In this document: positions 1 through 7,291 of the stretch, in pieces
How positions within the stretch are numbered: the first letter of the stretch is position 1
Layout: the number at the start of each line of letters is the position of its first letter
DNA from: Lachnospiraceae bacterium
GTDB taxonomy: Bacteria > Bacillota > Clostridia > Lachnospirales > Lachnospiraceae
DNA length: 11,552 bases
NCBI GenBank assembly: GCA_003535955.1
Contig: DPZM01000253.1
Coordinates: 1 to 11,552, forward strand
Direction of reading: 5' to 3'
Notes under the pieces: generated by a model
What the model was told of the DNA's origin: nothing
Databases searched by the model: none
What the model saw: the letters and a program-made list of their open reading frames with translations, nothing else
Position numbers and translations under genes: made by a program

Positions 1-443
1 ATAAGCTGTATTCAATAGCTTCCGGACTTGAGGAAGCACTTAGTGATAAGATATGGCTTAAGTCGGGAGGCTTTTTGTATATCGAACAGACGAAGGCCTT
101 GTGCTCCATTGATGTTAATACCGGGAAAAACATTAAGAAGACCGATAAGGAGACCACCTTCTTTGAATGCAATATGGAAGCGACGGAAGAGATCGCAAGG
201 CAGATAAGACTGAGGAACTTAAGCGGGATCATCTTGATCGATTACATAAACATGTCGGAGGAAAGGCACCTTAATCAGGTCATAGGATACTTAAAGAAGC
301 TGATATGCCAGGATCCCGTAAAGACCAAGGTCCATGATGTCACAGAGCTTTCGCTTGTGGAACTTACAAGACAGAAGGAACTTGAAACCTTAAAGGATAT
401 GCTTGATGCCGTAAAGAATAAGAATGAGGTAAGTAATGTCTGA
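1..443 (+). CDS. rng: Ribonuclease E/G family protein, C-terminal part (5' end outside window)
   Basis: The reading frame is open from the window edge (first full codon at base 3) to TGA at 441-443, so the 146 visible residues are the end of a longer gene. They match the DNase I-like catalytic core of RNase E/G endoribonucleases, which cut single-stranded A/U-rich RNA during rRNA processing and mRNA decay. Visible landmarks are LKSGGFLYIEQT, then SIDVNTG, whose Asp (codon 111-113) and Asn (117-119) match E. coli RNase E D303 and N305. Next come EATEEIARQIRLRNLSG and ILIDY, whose Asp (240-242) matches D346, and finally DPVKTKVHDVTELSLVELTR. Both metal-binding aspartates are therefore present. 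The protein stops about 25 residues after the ELTR motif, without the CPxC zinc-link cysteines of E. coli RNase E and G. A TTG at 75 is internal and not the start. The gene overlaps mutS by 8 bases. Confidence 0.9.
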   Translation, partial: KLYSIASGLEEALSDKIWLKSGGFLYIEQTKALCSIDVNTGKNIKKTDKETTFFECNMEATEEIARQIRLRNLSGIILIDYINMSEERHLNQVIGYLKKLICQDPVKTKVHDVTELSLVELTRQKELETLKDMLDAVKNKNEVSNV

Positions 444-3084
444 ATTATCACCTATGATGCAAAAATACCTTGAGACAAAAGAAGAATACAGCGATTGTAT
501 TCTCTTTTATCGTCTGGGTGATTTTTACGAGATGTTTTTTGAAGATGCCAAGATAGTGTCAAAGGAGCTGGAGCTTACCCTTACCGGTAAGCAGTGCGGC
601 CTTCCGGAAAGAGCACCCATGTGCGGTGTTCCCTATCATGCGGTCGAAGGCTTTTTAAATAAGCTTATTTCCAAGGGCTATAAGGTGGCAATATGCGAAC
701 AGGTTGAAGATCCGAAGCTTGCCAAGGGACTGGTCAAAAGAGAAGTTACAAGGATAGTTACTCCCGGAACCAACCTTGATATGCAGGCTCTGGATGATAC
801 AAGAAACAATTATCTTATGTGCATCGCATACATAGCTGACCGGTACGGGATTTCGGTATGTGATGTTACAACAGGCCAGTTTATGTCCACAGAAGTTGAT
901 TCGGTAAGAAATTTACTGGATGAGATATATAAGTATTCTCCTGCTGAGATTGTATGTAACGATTCCTTCCTTGTAAGCGGTGTCGATGTGGAGGATATCA
1001 AATACCGCCTGTCGGTTTCGGTTTATCCCCTTGAAGCCTGGTACTTTGATGACGAATTGTGCATAAGGAAGATAAGGGACCACTTTAAGGTGGAATCGGC
1101 AGGCTGCTTTGGCTTTTCGGACAGTGACTGCTCCCTTATAAGCGCAGGGGCACTTCTCCAGTACCTCTATGAGACCCAGAAGAATTCTCTTGCCCAGATA
1201 GGAACGATCAAAACATATGATGTATCCGAATATATGATCCTTGATTCGGCTACAAGGCGAAATCTTGAGCTTACCGAGACGATGAGGGATAAGCAGAAAA
1301 AGGGCTCTCTATTGTCGGTCCTTGACAGGACAAGGACAGCCATGGGTGGGAGGGCCTTAAGGTCCATGCTTGAACAGCCCCTTATCAGGAGGAATGAAAT
1401 AAACAAAAGGCTTGACGCCGTTGAAGCCCTTCTTAAGAATGCCATCACCCGTGAGGAACTTCGGGAATACCTGAATCCTGTATATGACCTTGAACGTCTT
1501 ATGAGCAGGGTTGTCTATAAGTCGGCCAATCCCAGAGACCTTATAGCCATGGCCGGTTCACTTAAGATGCTTAAACCCATAAAGCAGCAGCTTTCCGACT
1601 TTAAATCCGGACTTCTTAATGAGCTCTTTACCGATCTTGATACACTGGAAGACCTTTATGCTCTGATATCTTCATCGATTTCGGAAGATGCTCCCATGCA
1701 GATAAAAGAGGGAGGCATTATACGGGAAGGATATAATGAGACCGTAGATTCATTAAGGAAGGCCAAGAGTGAGGGTAAGAGCTGGCTTGCGGCCCTTGAG
1801 GCCAAAGACCGCGAGAGGACCGGTATCAAGAACCTTAAGGTTAAGTACAACAGGGTTTTCGGTTATTATTTCGAGGTTACCAATTCATTTAAGAGCATGG
1901 TTCCGGATGACTATATAAGGAAGCAGACACTTACAAATGCCGAACGTTATACAACGAATGAGCTTAAAGAACTGGAAGATAAGATACTGAATTCAGAGGA
2001 GAAGCTCTTCTCCCTTGAGTACGACCTGTTCTGTGAGATCAGGGATACGCTGTCTGACAACATAGACAGGATACAGAAGAGCGCAAGAGTAATAGCTTAT
2101 CTTGATGCGATAGCGTCCCTGTCATATGTTGCCGAAAAGAATAACTATTGCAGGCCATCCATAAATGAAAAGGGAGTTATCGATATAGAAAAGGGCAGGC
2201 ATCCCGTTGTGGAGAAGATGTTAAGTTCTGATATGTTCATAAGCAACGATACCCATCTGGACAACAAAAACGACAGGATATCCATAATAACGGGACCCAA
2301 TATGGCCGGTAAATCGACCTATATGAGACAGACAGCCCTTATTGTTCTGATGGCCCAGATCGGCTCATACGTTCCCGCAAAGTCAGCCAATATCGGCATT
2401 GTTGACAGGATATTCACAAGGGTGGGGGCATCGGATGATCTTGCGAGCGGCCAGTCAACCTTTATGGTGGAGATGGCAGAGGTTGCAAATATATTAAGAA
2501 ACGCAAGTCCCAATTCCCTGCTCATACTGGATGAGATAGGACGCGGAACATCGACTTTCGACGGATTATCCATAGCATGGGCGGTGGTTGAATATATAGC
2601 AAATCCCAAGCTGCTTGGCGCCAAGACACTGTTTGCCACTCATTATCATGAGCTTACAGAGCTTGAGGGTAAGCTTAATTCGGTTAACAATTACTGTATT
2701 GCTGTCAAGGAACAGGGAGACAATATAGTCTTCCTTCGAAAGATCGTTAAGGGAGGAGCAGACAAGAGTTACGGTATCCAGGTGGCCAAGCTGGCAGGAG
2801 TTCCCGACCAGGTTATAGACAGGGCAAAAGAGATCGTGGAAGAACTGGCGCAGAATGATATTACGGTGAATGTTTCAGCTATAGGAGATAAGGGCGAAAA
2901 CAGGAAAAATGTAAAGAGACTCGACGATGTCGACTTAAACCAGATGTCTCTTTTTGATACGGTCACGGATGATGACATAATAAATGAACTCAAAGAGATA
3001 GATCTTAATAACATTACACCCATGGAAGCACTGAATACTTTAAGTAAGCTGCAGAACAAGCTTGTCAACAGATGGAGTTATTGA
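436..3084 (+). CDS. mutS: DNA mismatch repair protein MutS
   Basis: MutS is the mismatch-recognition ATPase that binds mispaired or looped DNA and recruits MutL. The 882-residue length is close to that of E. coli and B. subtilis MutS (about 850-860). The N-terminal mismatch-binding domain has the F-Y-E motif (F30, Y31, E32, in GDFYEMFFEDA), which identifies MutS1 rather than MutS2. The core/clamp region includes KYNRVFGYYFEV (470-481). The ABC-type ATPase has Walker A GPNMAGKST (620-628), Walker B LLILDEIGRGTST (695-707, with D699 and E700) and the FATHYHEL segment (733-740). Near the C-terminus QMSLF (836-840) fits a beta sliding-clamp binding peptide. The ATG at 436 is supported by GAGG at 426-429 and overlaps the RNase gene, suggesting translational coupling. 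mutL follows after 11 bases. All key residues checked are present, so it should be functional. Confidence 0.98.
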   Translation: MSELSPMMQKYLETKEEYSDCILFYRLGDFYEMFFEDAKIVSKELELTLTGKQCGLPERAPMCGVPYHAVEGFLNKLISKGYKVAICEQVEDPKLAKGLVKREVTRIVTPGTNLDMQALDDTRNNYLMCIAYIADRYGISVCDVTTGQFMSTEVDSVRNLLDEIYKYSPAEIVCNDSFLVSGVDVEDIKYRLSVSVYPLEAWYFDDELCIRKIRDHFKVESAGCFGFSDSDCSLISAGALLQYLYETQKNSLAQIGTIKTYDVSEYMILDSATRRNLELTETMRDKQKKGSLLSVLDRTRTAMGGRALRSMLEQPLIRRNEINKRLDAVEALLKNAITREELREYLNPVYDLERLMSRVVYKSANPRDLIAMAGSLKMLKPIKQQLSDFKSGLLNELFTDLDTLEDLYALISSSISEDAPMQIKEGGIIREGYNETVDSLRKAKSEGKSWLAALEAKDRERTGIKNLKVKYNRVFGYYFEVTNSFKSMVPDDYIRKQTLTNAERYTTNELKELEDKILNSEEKLFSLEYDLFCEIRDTLSDNIDRIQKSARVIAYLDAIASLSYVAEKNNYCRPSINEKGVIDIEKGRHPVVEKMLSSDMFISNDTHLDNKNDRISIITGPNMAGKSTYMRQTALIVLMAQIGSYVPAKSANIGIVDRIFTRVGASDDLASGQSTFMVEMAEVANILRNASPNSLLILDEIGRGTSTFDGLSIAWAVVEYIANPKLLGAKTLFATHYHELTELEGKLNSVNNYCIAVKEQGDNIVFLRKIVKGGADKSYGIQVAKLAGVPDQVIDRAKEIVEELAQNDITVNVSAIGDKGENRKNVKRLDDVDLNQMSLFDTVTDDDIINELKEIDLNNITPMEALNTLSKLQNKLVNRWSY

Positions 3085-3085
3085 T

Positions 3086-3091
3086 AGGTGG
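3086..3091 (+). promoter_or_regulatory. Ribosome binding site that decides the mutL start
   Basis: AGGTGG lies just after the mutS stop, 4 bases before ATG 3096. It favours that ATG over the in-frame ATG at 3072, which lies inside mutS and would add eight residues (MELLIGGK) not typical of MutL. Confidence 0.7.
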
Positions 3092-3095
3092 AAAA

Positions 3096-4967
3096 ATGGA
3101 TAGAAATATTACTGTTCTTGATAAAAACACGATAGATAAGATAGCTGCCGGTGAAGTTGTCGAACGTCCGGTATCTGTCGTTAAGGAACTTGTTGAGAAT
3201 TCGATCGATGCCGGAGCAGGAGCAATAACCGTCGAGATCAAGGATGGAGGAATAAGCTATATAAGGGTTACGGATAACGGGTGCGGGATAAAGAAAGACC
3301 AGGTTAAGACTGCTTTCCTTCGGCATGCGACCAGTAAGATAAAGTCGATAGAAGACCTTATAGATGTGGGCAGTCTTGGCTTTCGGGGCGAGGCGTTATC
3401 CTCAATAGCGGCAGTATCAAAAGTAGAATTATTGACAAAGACGGAAGAGGAGTTTACCGGAACCAGATATGTGATAGAAGGTTCGAGGGAGCTTAGCTGT
3501 GATGATGTGGGCCTTCCGGAAGGAACGACCTTTATAGTAAGACATATCTTTTACAATACACCGGCAAGACGTAAGTTCCTTAAGACACCGCAGACTGAAG
3601 GGTCCTATATATCGGACTTTATGGAAAAGATCATGCTGTCTAATCCGGACATTGCATTTAAGCTGATCATCAATAACAACACGAGACTGCAGAGCTCAGG
3701 AAACGGCAAAATCACCGATATCATATATAACCTTTACGGAAAGGACCTGGTTGACGGCCTTCTCCCGATAGAAGCAGATGACGGGGATACAAAGATCACC
3801 GGTTATATCGGTAAACCTGAGCTATCACGTGGAAACAGATCTTTTGAGATATATTATGTAAACCAAAGATATATACAGAGCACTGTCATAAGGCGGGCAC
3901 TGGATGAAGCCTACAAGCCATATCTTATGCTTCATAAATACCCGGTAGTATTTTTATACTTTAACATATCTCCCGAACTTATAGATGTAAATGTCCATCC
4001 GACCAAGAAGGAGATACGTTTTCTTGAAGGCGGTGTTCTTTATGACCAGATCGTTAAAAGCATTCAGGAAACCCTGTCTCATAAGGAACTCATACCTGAT
4101 ATCCATGAAAAGGATAAAACCATTTCCGGTACAGTTAAAAAGATAGAAAACGAAAACCTACGCCCGGAACCGTTTGAAAATAAAGTCATATCGGAATACA
4201 AGCCGGTTACACAAGAGTATAAAACTCCCGTTATACACGAATATGCTCCTGTTACTCCCAAGTATGAGAAATGGGAAAAAGCAGATAAAACTGTTGAAAG
4301 TATAACAGATGTAAATAATACAGAAGAACAAAAAAAGCCCGTACAGATGTCCATGTTCGAAGATGGGTTCTTAAGTACGGAAGGAATAAAGAAGCACAGG
4401 ATCATAGGCCAGGTATTTGAAACATATTGGATAATTGAGATGGACAACAGGATGTATGTTATCGATCAGCATGCGGCCCATGAAAAGGTAAAGTACGAGC
4501 GGCTGATAAAGCAGTTTGAAAAGGGGGAAGTGAATTCGCAGATGTTAAATCCTCCGATCATCGTGACTCTTTCCAAGACTGAAGAGGCTGTGCTGCAAAA
4601 ATACGGAGAAAATTTCAAAAGGATCGGATTTGAGATTGAACAGTTTGGCGGGAATGAGTACTCCATAAGGGAGATACCGACGGACCTCTTCGGGTTAACT
4701 CCGGTTGAATATTTCCATGATCTTTTAGATGAGCTTATGAATGATAAGCTGTCAAGAAACATTGATTCGGTTGACCACAGGATAGCGACCATGGCCTGCA
4801 AGAGCGCCGTTAAGGGTAATAGCAGGCTATCCCTTGACGAGGCAAGGACACTGATAGATGAACTTCTTACACTTGACAATCCTTTCAACTGTCCCCATGG
4901 AAGACCTACCATAGTATCCTTTTCAAAAAGCGAACTTGAGAAGATGTTTAAGAGGATAGTATCATGA
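3096..4967 (+). CDS. mutL: DNA mismatch repair endonuclease MutL
   Basis: MutL links MutS to downstream repair. In bacteria without MutH it also nicks the new strand. With the ATG at 3096 it is 623 residues and starts MDRNITVLDKNTIDKIAAGEV, like other MutLs. The N-terminal GHKL ATPase shows ELVENSIDAG (31-40), DNGCGI (60-65), HATSKI (77-82) and GFRGEAL (95-101). A variable linker (about 340-430) holds a 15-residue tandem repeat and QMSMFE (417-422). The C-terminal domain has the endonuclease metal motif DQHA-xx-E-xxxx-E (D457 to E468), ACKSAVK (567-573), CPHGRP (599-604) and a terminal FKR, so it is the nicking type. QMLNPP (482-487) lies where the B. subtilis clamp-binding QEMIVP motif falls, though it fits the consensus imperfectly. 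The stop shares ATGA with miaA. Confidence 0.97.
   Translation: MDRNITVLDKNTIDKIAAGEVVERPVSVVKELVENSIDAGAGAITVEIKDGGISYIRVTDNGCGIKKDQVKTAFLRHATSKIKSIEDLIDVGSLGFRGEALSSIAAVSKVELLTKTEEEFTGTRYVIEGSRELSCDDVGLPEGTTFIVRHIFYNTPARRKFLKTPQTEGSYISDFMEKIMLSNPDIAFKLIINNNTRLQSSGNGKITDIIYNLYGKDLVDGLLPIEADDGDTKITGYIGKPELSRGNRSFEIYYVNQRYIQSTVIRRALDEAYKPYLMLHKYPVVFLYFNISPELIDVNVHPTKKEIRFLEGGVLYDQIVKSIQETLSHKELIPDIHEKDKTISGTVKKIENENLRPEPFENKVISEYKPVTQEYKTPVIHEYAPVTPKYEKWEKADKTVESITDVNNTEEQKKPVQMSMFEDGFLSTEGIKKHRIIGQVFETYWIIEMDNRMYVIDQHAAHEKVKYERLIKQFEKGEVNSQMLNPPIIVTLSKTEEAVLQKYGENFKRIGFEIEQFGGNEYSIREIPTDLFGLTPVEYFHDLLDELMNDKLSRNIDSVDHRIATMACKSAVKGNSRLSLDEARTLIDELLTLDNPFNCPHGRPTIVSFSKSELEKMFKRIVS
4185..4274 (+). 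repeat. Tandem 45-base coding repeat in the MutL linker
   Basis: Two adjacent 15-residue units, VISEYKPVTQEYKTP (364-378) and VIHEYAPVTPKYEKW (379-393), agree at 8 of 15 positions (V, I, E, Y, P, V, T, Y in register). The DNA copies have diverged, so this looks like an old duplication in the disordered linker rather than a recent slippage product. Confidence 0.65.
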
Positions 4968-5905
4968 ATAAGCTCGTGATCCTGACAGGGCCTACGAGCG
5001 TAGGGAAGACCGGTCTGTCTGTAAAGCTTGCCCGGAAGCTTAATTGTGAGATCATATCAGCCGATTCCATGCAGGTATATAAGCATATGGATATCGGCAC
5101 TGCCAAGATAACCGAAAAGGAAATGGACGGAATCAGGCATCATCTTATAGATGTGCTGGAACCCGTGGAAGAATATAATGTATCAAGGTTTAAGGAAGAG
5201 GCAGTATCAGCGATCGGGGATATTTACGCAAGGGGAAGGCTTCCCCTTATAGCAGGCGGTACAGGCTTTTATATACAGGCCCTGCTTTATGATGTTGATT
5301 TTTCCGATACCGCTCAGACGGAGTACAGAAAAGAGCTTATAAGGATCGCTCAAAGTGAAGGCGGAAACAGCCTGCATGATATGCTTAAGAAATGCGATGA
5401 AAAAGCAGCATCATATATCCATCCCAATGATATAAAGCGTCTTACAAGAGCGCTTGAATACTATCATGAGACCGGAATGAGAATATCGGAACATAATGAA
5501 AAAGCACGCAAGAAGGAATCCCCATATGATTTTAAATATTTTGTATTAAACATACCCAGGAACGAACTGTATGAAAATATTGACAAAAGAGTCGATGACA
5601 TGATAAAAAAAGGACTTGTTGACGAAGTGAAGAATCTTTCGGATATGGGACTTGATGAATCATACGTTTCCATGAAGGGACTCGGGTATAAAGAGATACT
5701 GAGTTATCTGAACGGGAAGATAAATCTCGATGAGGCGGTCAGGATAATAAAAAGGGATACAAGGCATTTTGCCAAGCGGCAGCTCACATGGTTTAAGAGG
5801 GAGAGAGACTGTATTTGGATCAACAAGGATGAATTCGGATATGATGATGACAGGATCATCGATTTTATGGGGAGCTGCATTCAGCTGTCTGATATGAACC
5901 GGTAA
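4964..5905 (+). CDS. miaA: tRNA dimethylallyltransferase MiaA
   Basis: MiaA transfers a dimethylallyl group from dimethylallyl diphosphate to N6 of A37 in tRNAs that read codons starting with U (i6A). This improves codon-anticodon pairing and reading-frame maintenance. The length of 313 residues is typical. The P-loop GPTSVGKT is at 9-16, SADSMQVYKHMDIGTAK at 32-48 (D34 is the conserved aspartate) and AGGTGFYI at 97-104. The C-terminal part has MKGLGYKEI followed by TRHFAKRQLTWFKRE, both standard in the family. The ATG overlaps the mutL TGA as ATGA, with AGAGGA at 4951-4956 as the ribosome site, so translation is probably coupled to mutL. The mutS-mutL-miaA order recurs in many bacteria. hfq, the common next gene, is not present downstream. 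Confidence 0.97.
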   Translation: MNKLVILTGPTSVGKTGLSVKLARKLNCEIISADSMQVYKHMDIGTAKITEKEMDGIRHHLIDVLEPVEEYNVSRFKEEAVSAIGDIYARGRLPLIAGGTGFYIQALLYDVDFSDTAQTEYRKELIRIAQSEGGNSLHDMLKKCDEKAASYIHPNDIKRLTRALEYYHETGMRISEHNEKARKKESPYDFKYFVLNIPRNELYENIDKRVDDMIKKGLVDEVKNLSDMGLDESYVSMKGLGYKEILSYLNGKINLDEAVRIIKRDTRHFAKRQLTWFKRERDCIWINKDEFGYDDDRIIDFMGSCIQLSDMNR

Positions 5906-5945
5906 CAAGGTAAGGACATTAAGGAAGGATAGAAAAAAAGACGAA

Positions 5946-7229
5946 ATGAACGATATACGTAAAATTTACAATGCTATGGAAATAGATGAAGAGGTATATT
6001 CTTATTCAATGGATAAGCTTGGAGGGCTTAAGGACAGGTTTGCGGAAATAGATGAAAATGCCGAATACAACCAGCTTAAGGTCCTTAAGGCCTTTAAGGA
6101 ATGCCGGGTTTCGGATGCCTGCTTTACCACATCTTCGGGATACGGGTACAATGATCTGGGAAGGGATACCCTTGAGGAAGTCTATGCCAATATATTTCAT
6201 ACAGACGATGCCCTGGTAAGACCTCAGATAACCTGCGGAACACATGCATTGAATGTGGCGCTTTCATCCAATCTAAGGCCCGGGGATGAACTCCTCTCAC
6301 CCGTGGGCAAGCCCTATGATACGCTCGAGGAAGTAATAGGAATAAGACCTTCGAAGGGATCGCTGGCGGAATATGGAGTGAGCTATTCCCAGGTAGACCT
6401 TTCAGGTGACGGAAGCTTTGACTTTGACGGGATTAAAAATGCCATAAATGATAAGACCAGACTCGTGACCATACAAAGATCCAAGGGATATCAGACCAGA
6501 CCTACACTTTCGGTTGAGAGGATAGGAGAACTAATATCATTTATTAAGAATATAAAGCCCGATGTTACCTGTATGGTGGACAACTGCTACGGAGAGTTCG
6601 TTGAGAGGATAGAACCTTCCGATGTCGGTGCCGATATGGTCGTCGGTTCGCTTATCAAAAACCCGGGAGGAGGTCTTGCACCTGTCGGCGGATATATAGC
6701 TGGGAAAAAGGAATGTGTTGAGCAGGCGGCATACAGGCTCACATCACCGGGACTTGGCAAGGAAGTGGGAGCTTCCCTTAATGTGATAAGATCCTTCTAT
6801 CAGGGCCTCTTTCTTGCCCCCACGGTAACGGCATCAGCGCTCAAAGGAGCCATATTTGCTGCCAACATGCTTGAAGGACTGGGATTTCCGGTACTTCCGA
6901 ACGGAACGGAATCAAGACATGATATAATACAGGCAGTCACGCTCGGTTCTGCAGAGGCTGTTATTTCCTTCTGTAAGGGCATACAGTTCGGATCGCCTGT
7001 TGATTCGTTTGTTACACCTGAGCCCTGGGCAATGCCGGGATATGATGCGGATGTCATAATGGCAGCCGGTGCCTTCGTGTCCGGTTCATCCATCGAGCTG
7101 TCCGCAGACGGACCCATAAAGGAACCTTTTGCTGTATATTTTCAGGGAGGACTAACCTTTCCGCATGCAAAATACGGGATAATGAGGGCGGTCCAGCAGC
7201 TTAAGAATGATGGCATCATAAAGCTCTGA
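5946..7229 (+). CDS. Methionine gamma-lyase family protein (PLP-dependent, YnbB/aluminium-resistance type)
   Basis: This 427-residue protein is a fold-type I PLP enzyme of the family often annotated 'methionine gamma-lyase' or 'aluminium resistance protein', which includes B. subtilis YnbB. The substrate is not established, so the lyase name should be taken as a family label. Visible features are SSGYGYNDLGRD and PQITCGTHAL near the N-terminus (phosphate-binding side), VDNCYGEF at 211-218 with D212 placed to contact the PLP ring nitrogen, and SLIKNPGGG with K238 as the likely Schiff-base lysine, followed by LAPVGGYIAG. The ATG at 5946 is 40 bases after miaA. The only good Shine-Dalgarno stretch, AGGAAGGA (5922-5929), is 16 bases upstream, which is unusually far. 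No terminator is visible between miaA and this gene, so it may belong to the same operon. Confidence 0.88.
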   Translation: MNDIRKIYNAMEIDEEVYSYSMDKLGGLKDRFAEIDENAEYNQLKVLKAFKECRVSDACFTTSSGYGYNDLGRDTLEEVYANIFHTDDALVRPQITCGTHALNVALSSNLRPGDELLSPVGKPYDTLEEVIGIRPSKGSLAEYGVSYSQVDLSGDGSFDFDGIKNAINDKTRLVTIQRSKGYQTRPTLSVERIGELISFIKNIKPDVTCMVDNCYGEFVERIEPSDVGADMVVGSLIKNPGGGLAPVGGYIAGKKECVEQAAYRLTSPGLGKEVGASLNVIRSFYQGLFLAPTVTASALKGAIFAANMLEGLGFPVLPNGTESRHDIIQAVTLGSAEAVISFCKGIQFGSPVDSFVTPEPWAMPGYDADVIMAAGAFVSGSSIELSADGPIKEPFAVYFQGGLTFPHAKYGIMRAVQQLKNDGIIKL

Positions 7230-7232
7230 GAG

Positions 7233-7261
7233 ATGACATACGGGCCGATTTATGGTAAATT
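7233..7261 (+). promoter_or_regulatory. Candidate sigma-A type promoter for the mre cluster
   Basis: In the 62-base gap between the lyase-family gene and the MreB-like gene, ATGACA (7233-7238; one mismatch to TTGACA) is followed after 17 bases by TAAATT (7256-7261; four of six to TATAAT). A TGG directly before it (7253-7255) provides the extended -10 TGn element. The start site would fall near 7268, leaving a short leader of about 24 bases before GTG 7292. This is read by eye from the consensus only. Confidence 0.4.
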
Positions 7262-7278
7262 ATATAGAATAGGGTTTT

Positions 7279-7286
7279 AAGGAGGT
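7279..7286 (+). promoter_or_regulatory. Strong ribosome binding site for the GTG-started MreB-like gene
   Basis: AAGGAGGT is a near-perfect anti-16S match, 5 bases before GTG 7292. It fixes the non-ATG start and suggests high translation of this gene. Confidence 0.85.
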
Positions 7287-7291
7287 TTACA

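Noticed and set aside
436..3084. MutS2 instead of MutS1
   Set aside because: The N-terminal F-Y-E mismatch-binding motif is present, and a mutL gene follows directly; MutS2 lacks the former.
3072..3095. Upstream in-frame ATG as the mutL start
   Set aside because: It lacks its own well-placed ribosome site, lies inside mutS, and adds residues not typical of MutL. AGGTGG before ATG 3096 fits better.
4466..4912. 148-codon open frame on the minus strand inside mutL
   Set aside because: It lies wholly opposite conserved MutL endonuclease motifs, has a low-complexity Ser/Leu-rich composition and no recognisable domain; it is a shadow of the coding strand. The same applies to the other minus-strand frames, for example 1167-1448 and 2319-2639.
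7261..7270. TAGAAT (7265-7270) as the -10 element of the mre promoter
   Set aside because: It matches the consensus well but has no -35 at a workable distance (the ATGACA would be 26 bases away), whereas TAAATT has correct spacing and a TGn extension. It remains an alternative.
7227..7291. Terminator after the lyase-family gene
   Set aside because: I found no GC-rich inverted repeat followed by a T-run; the gap is better explained by a promoter and ribosome site.
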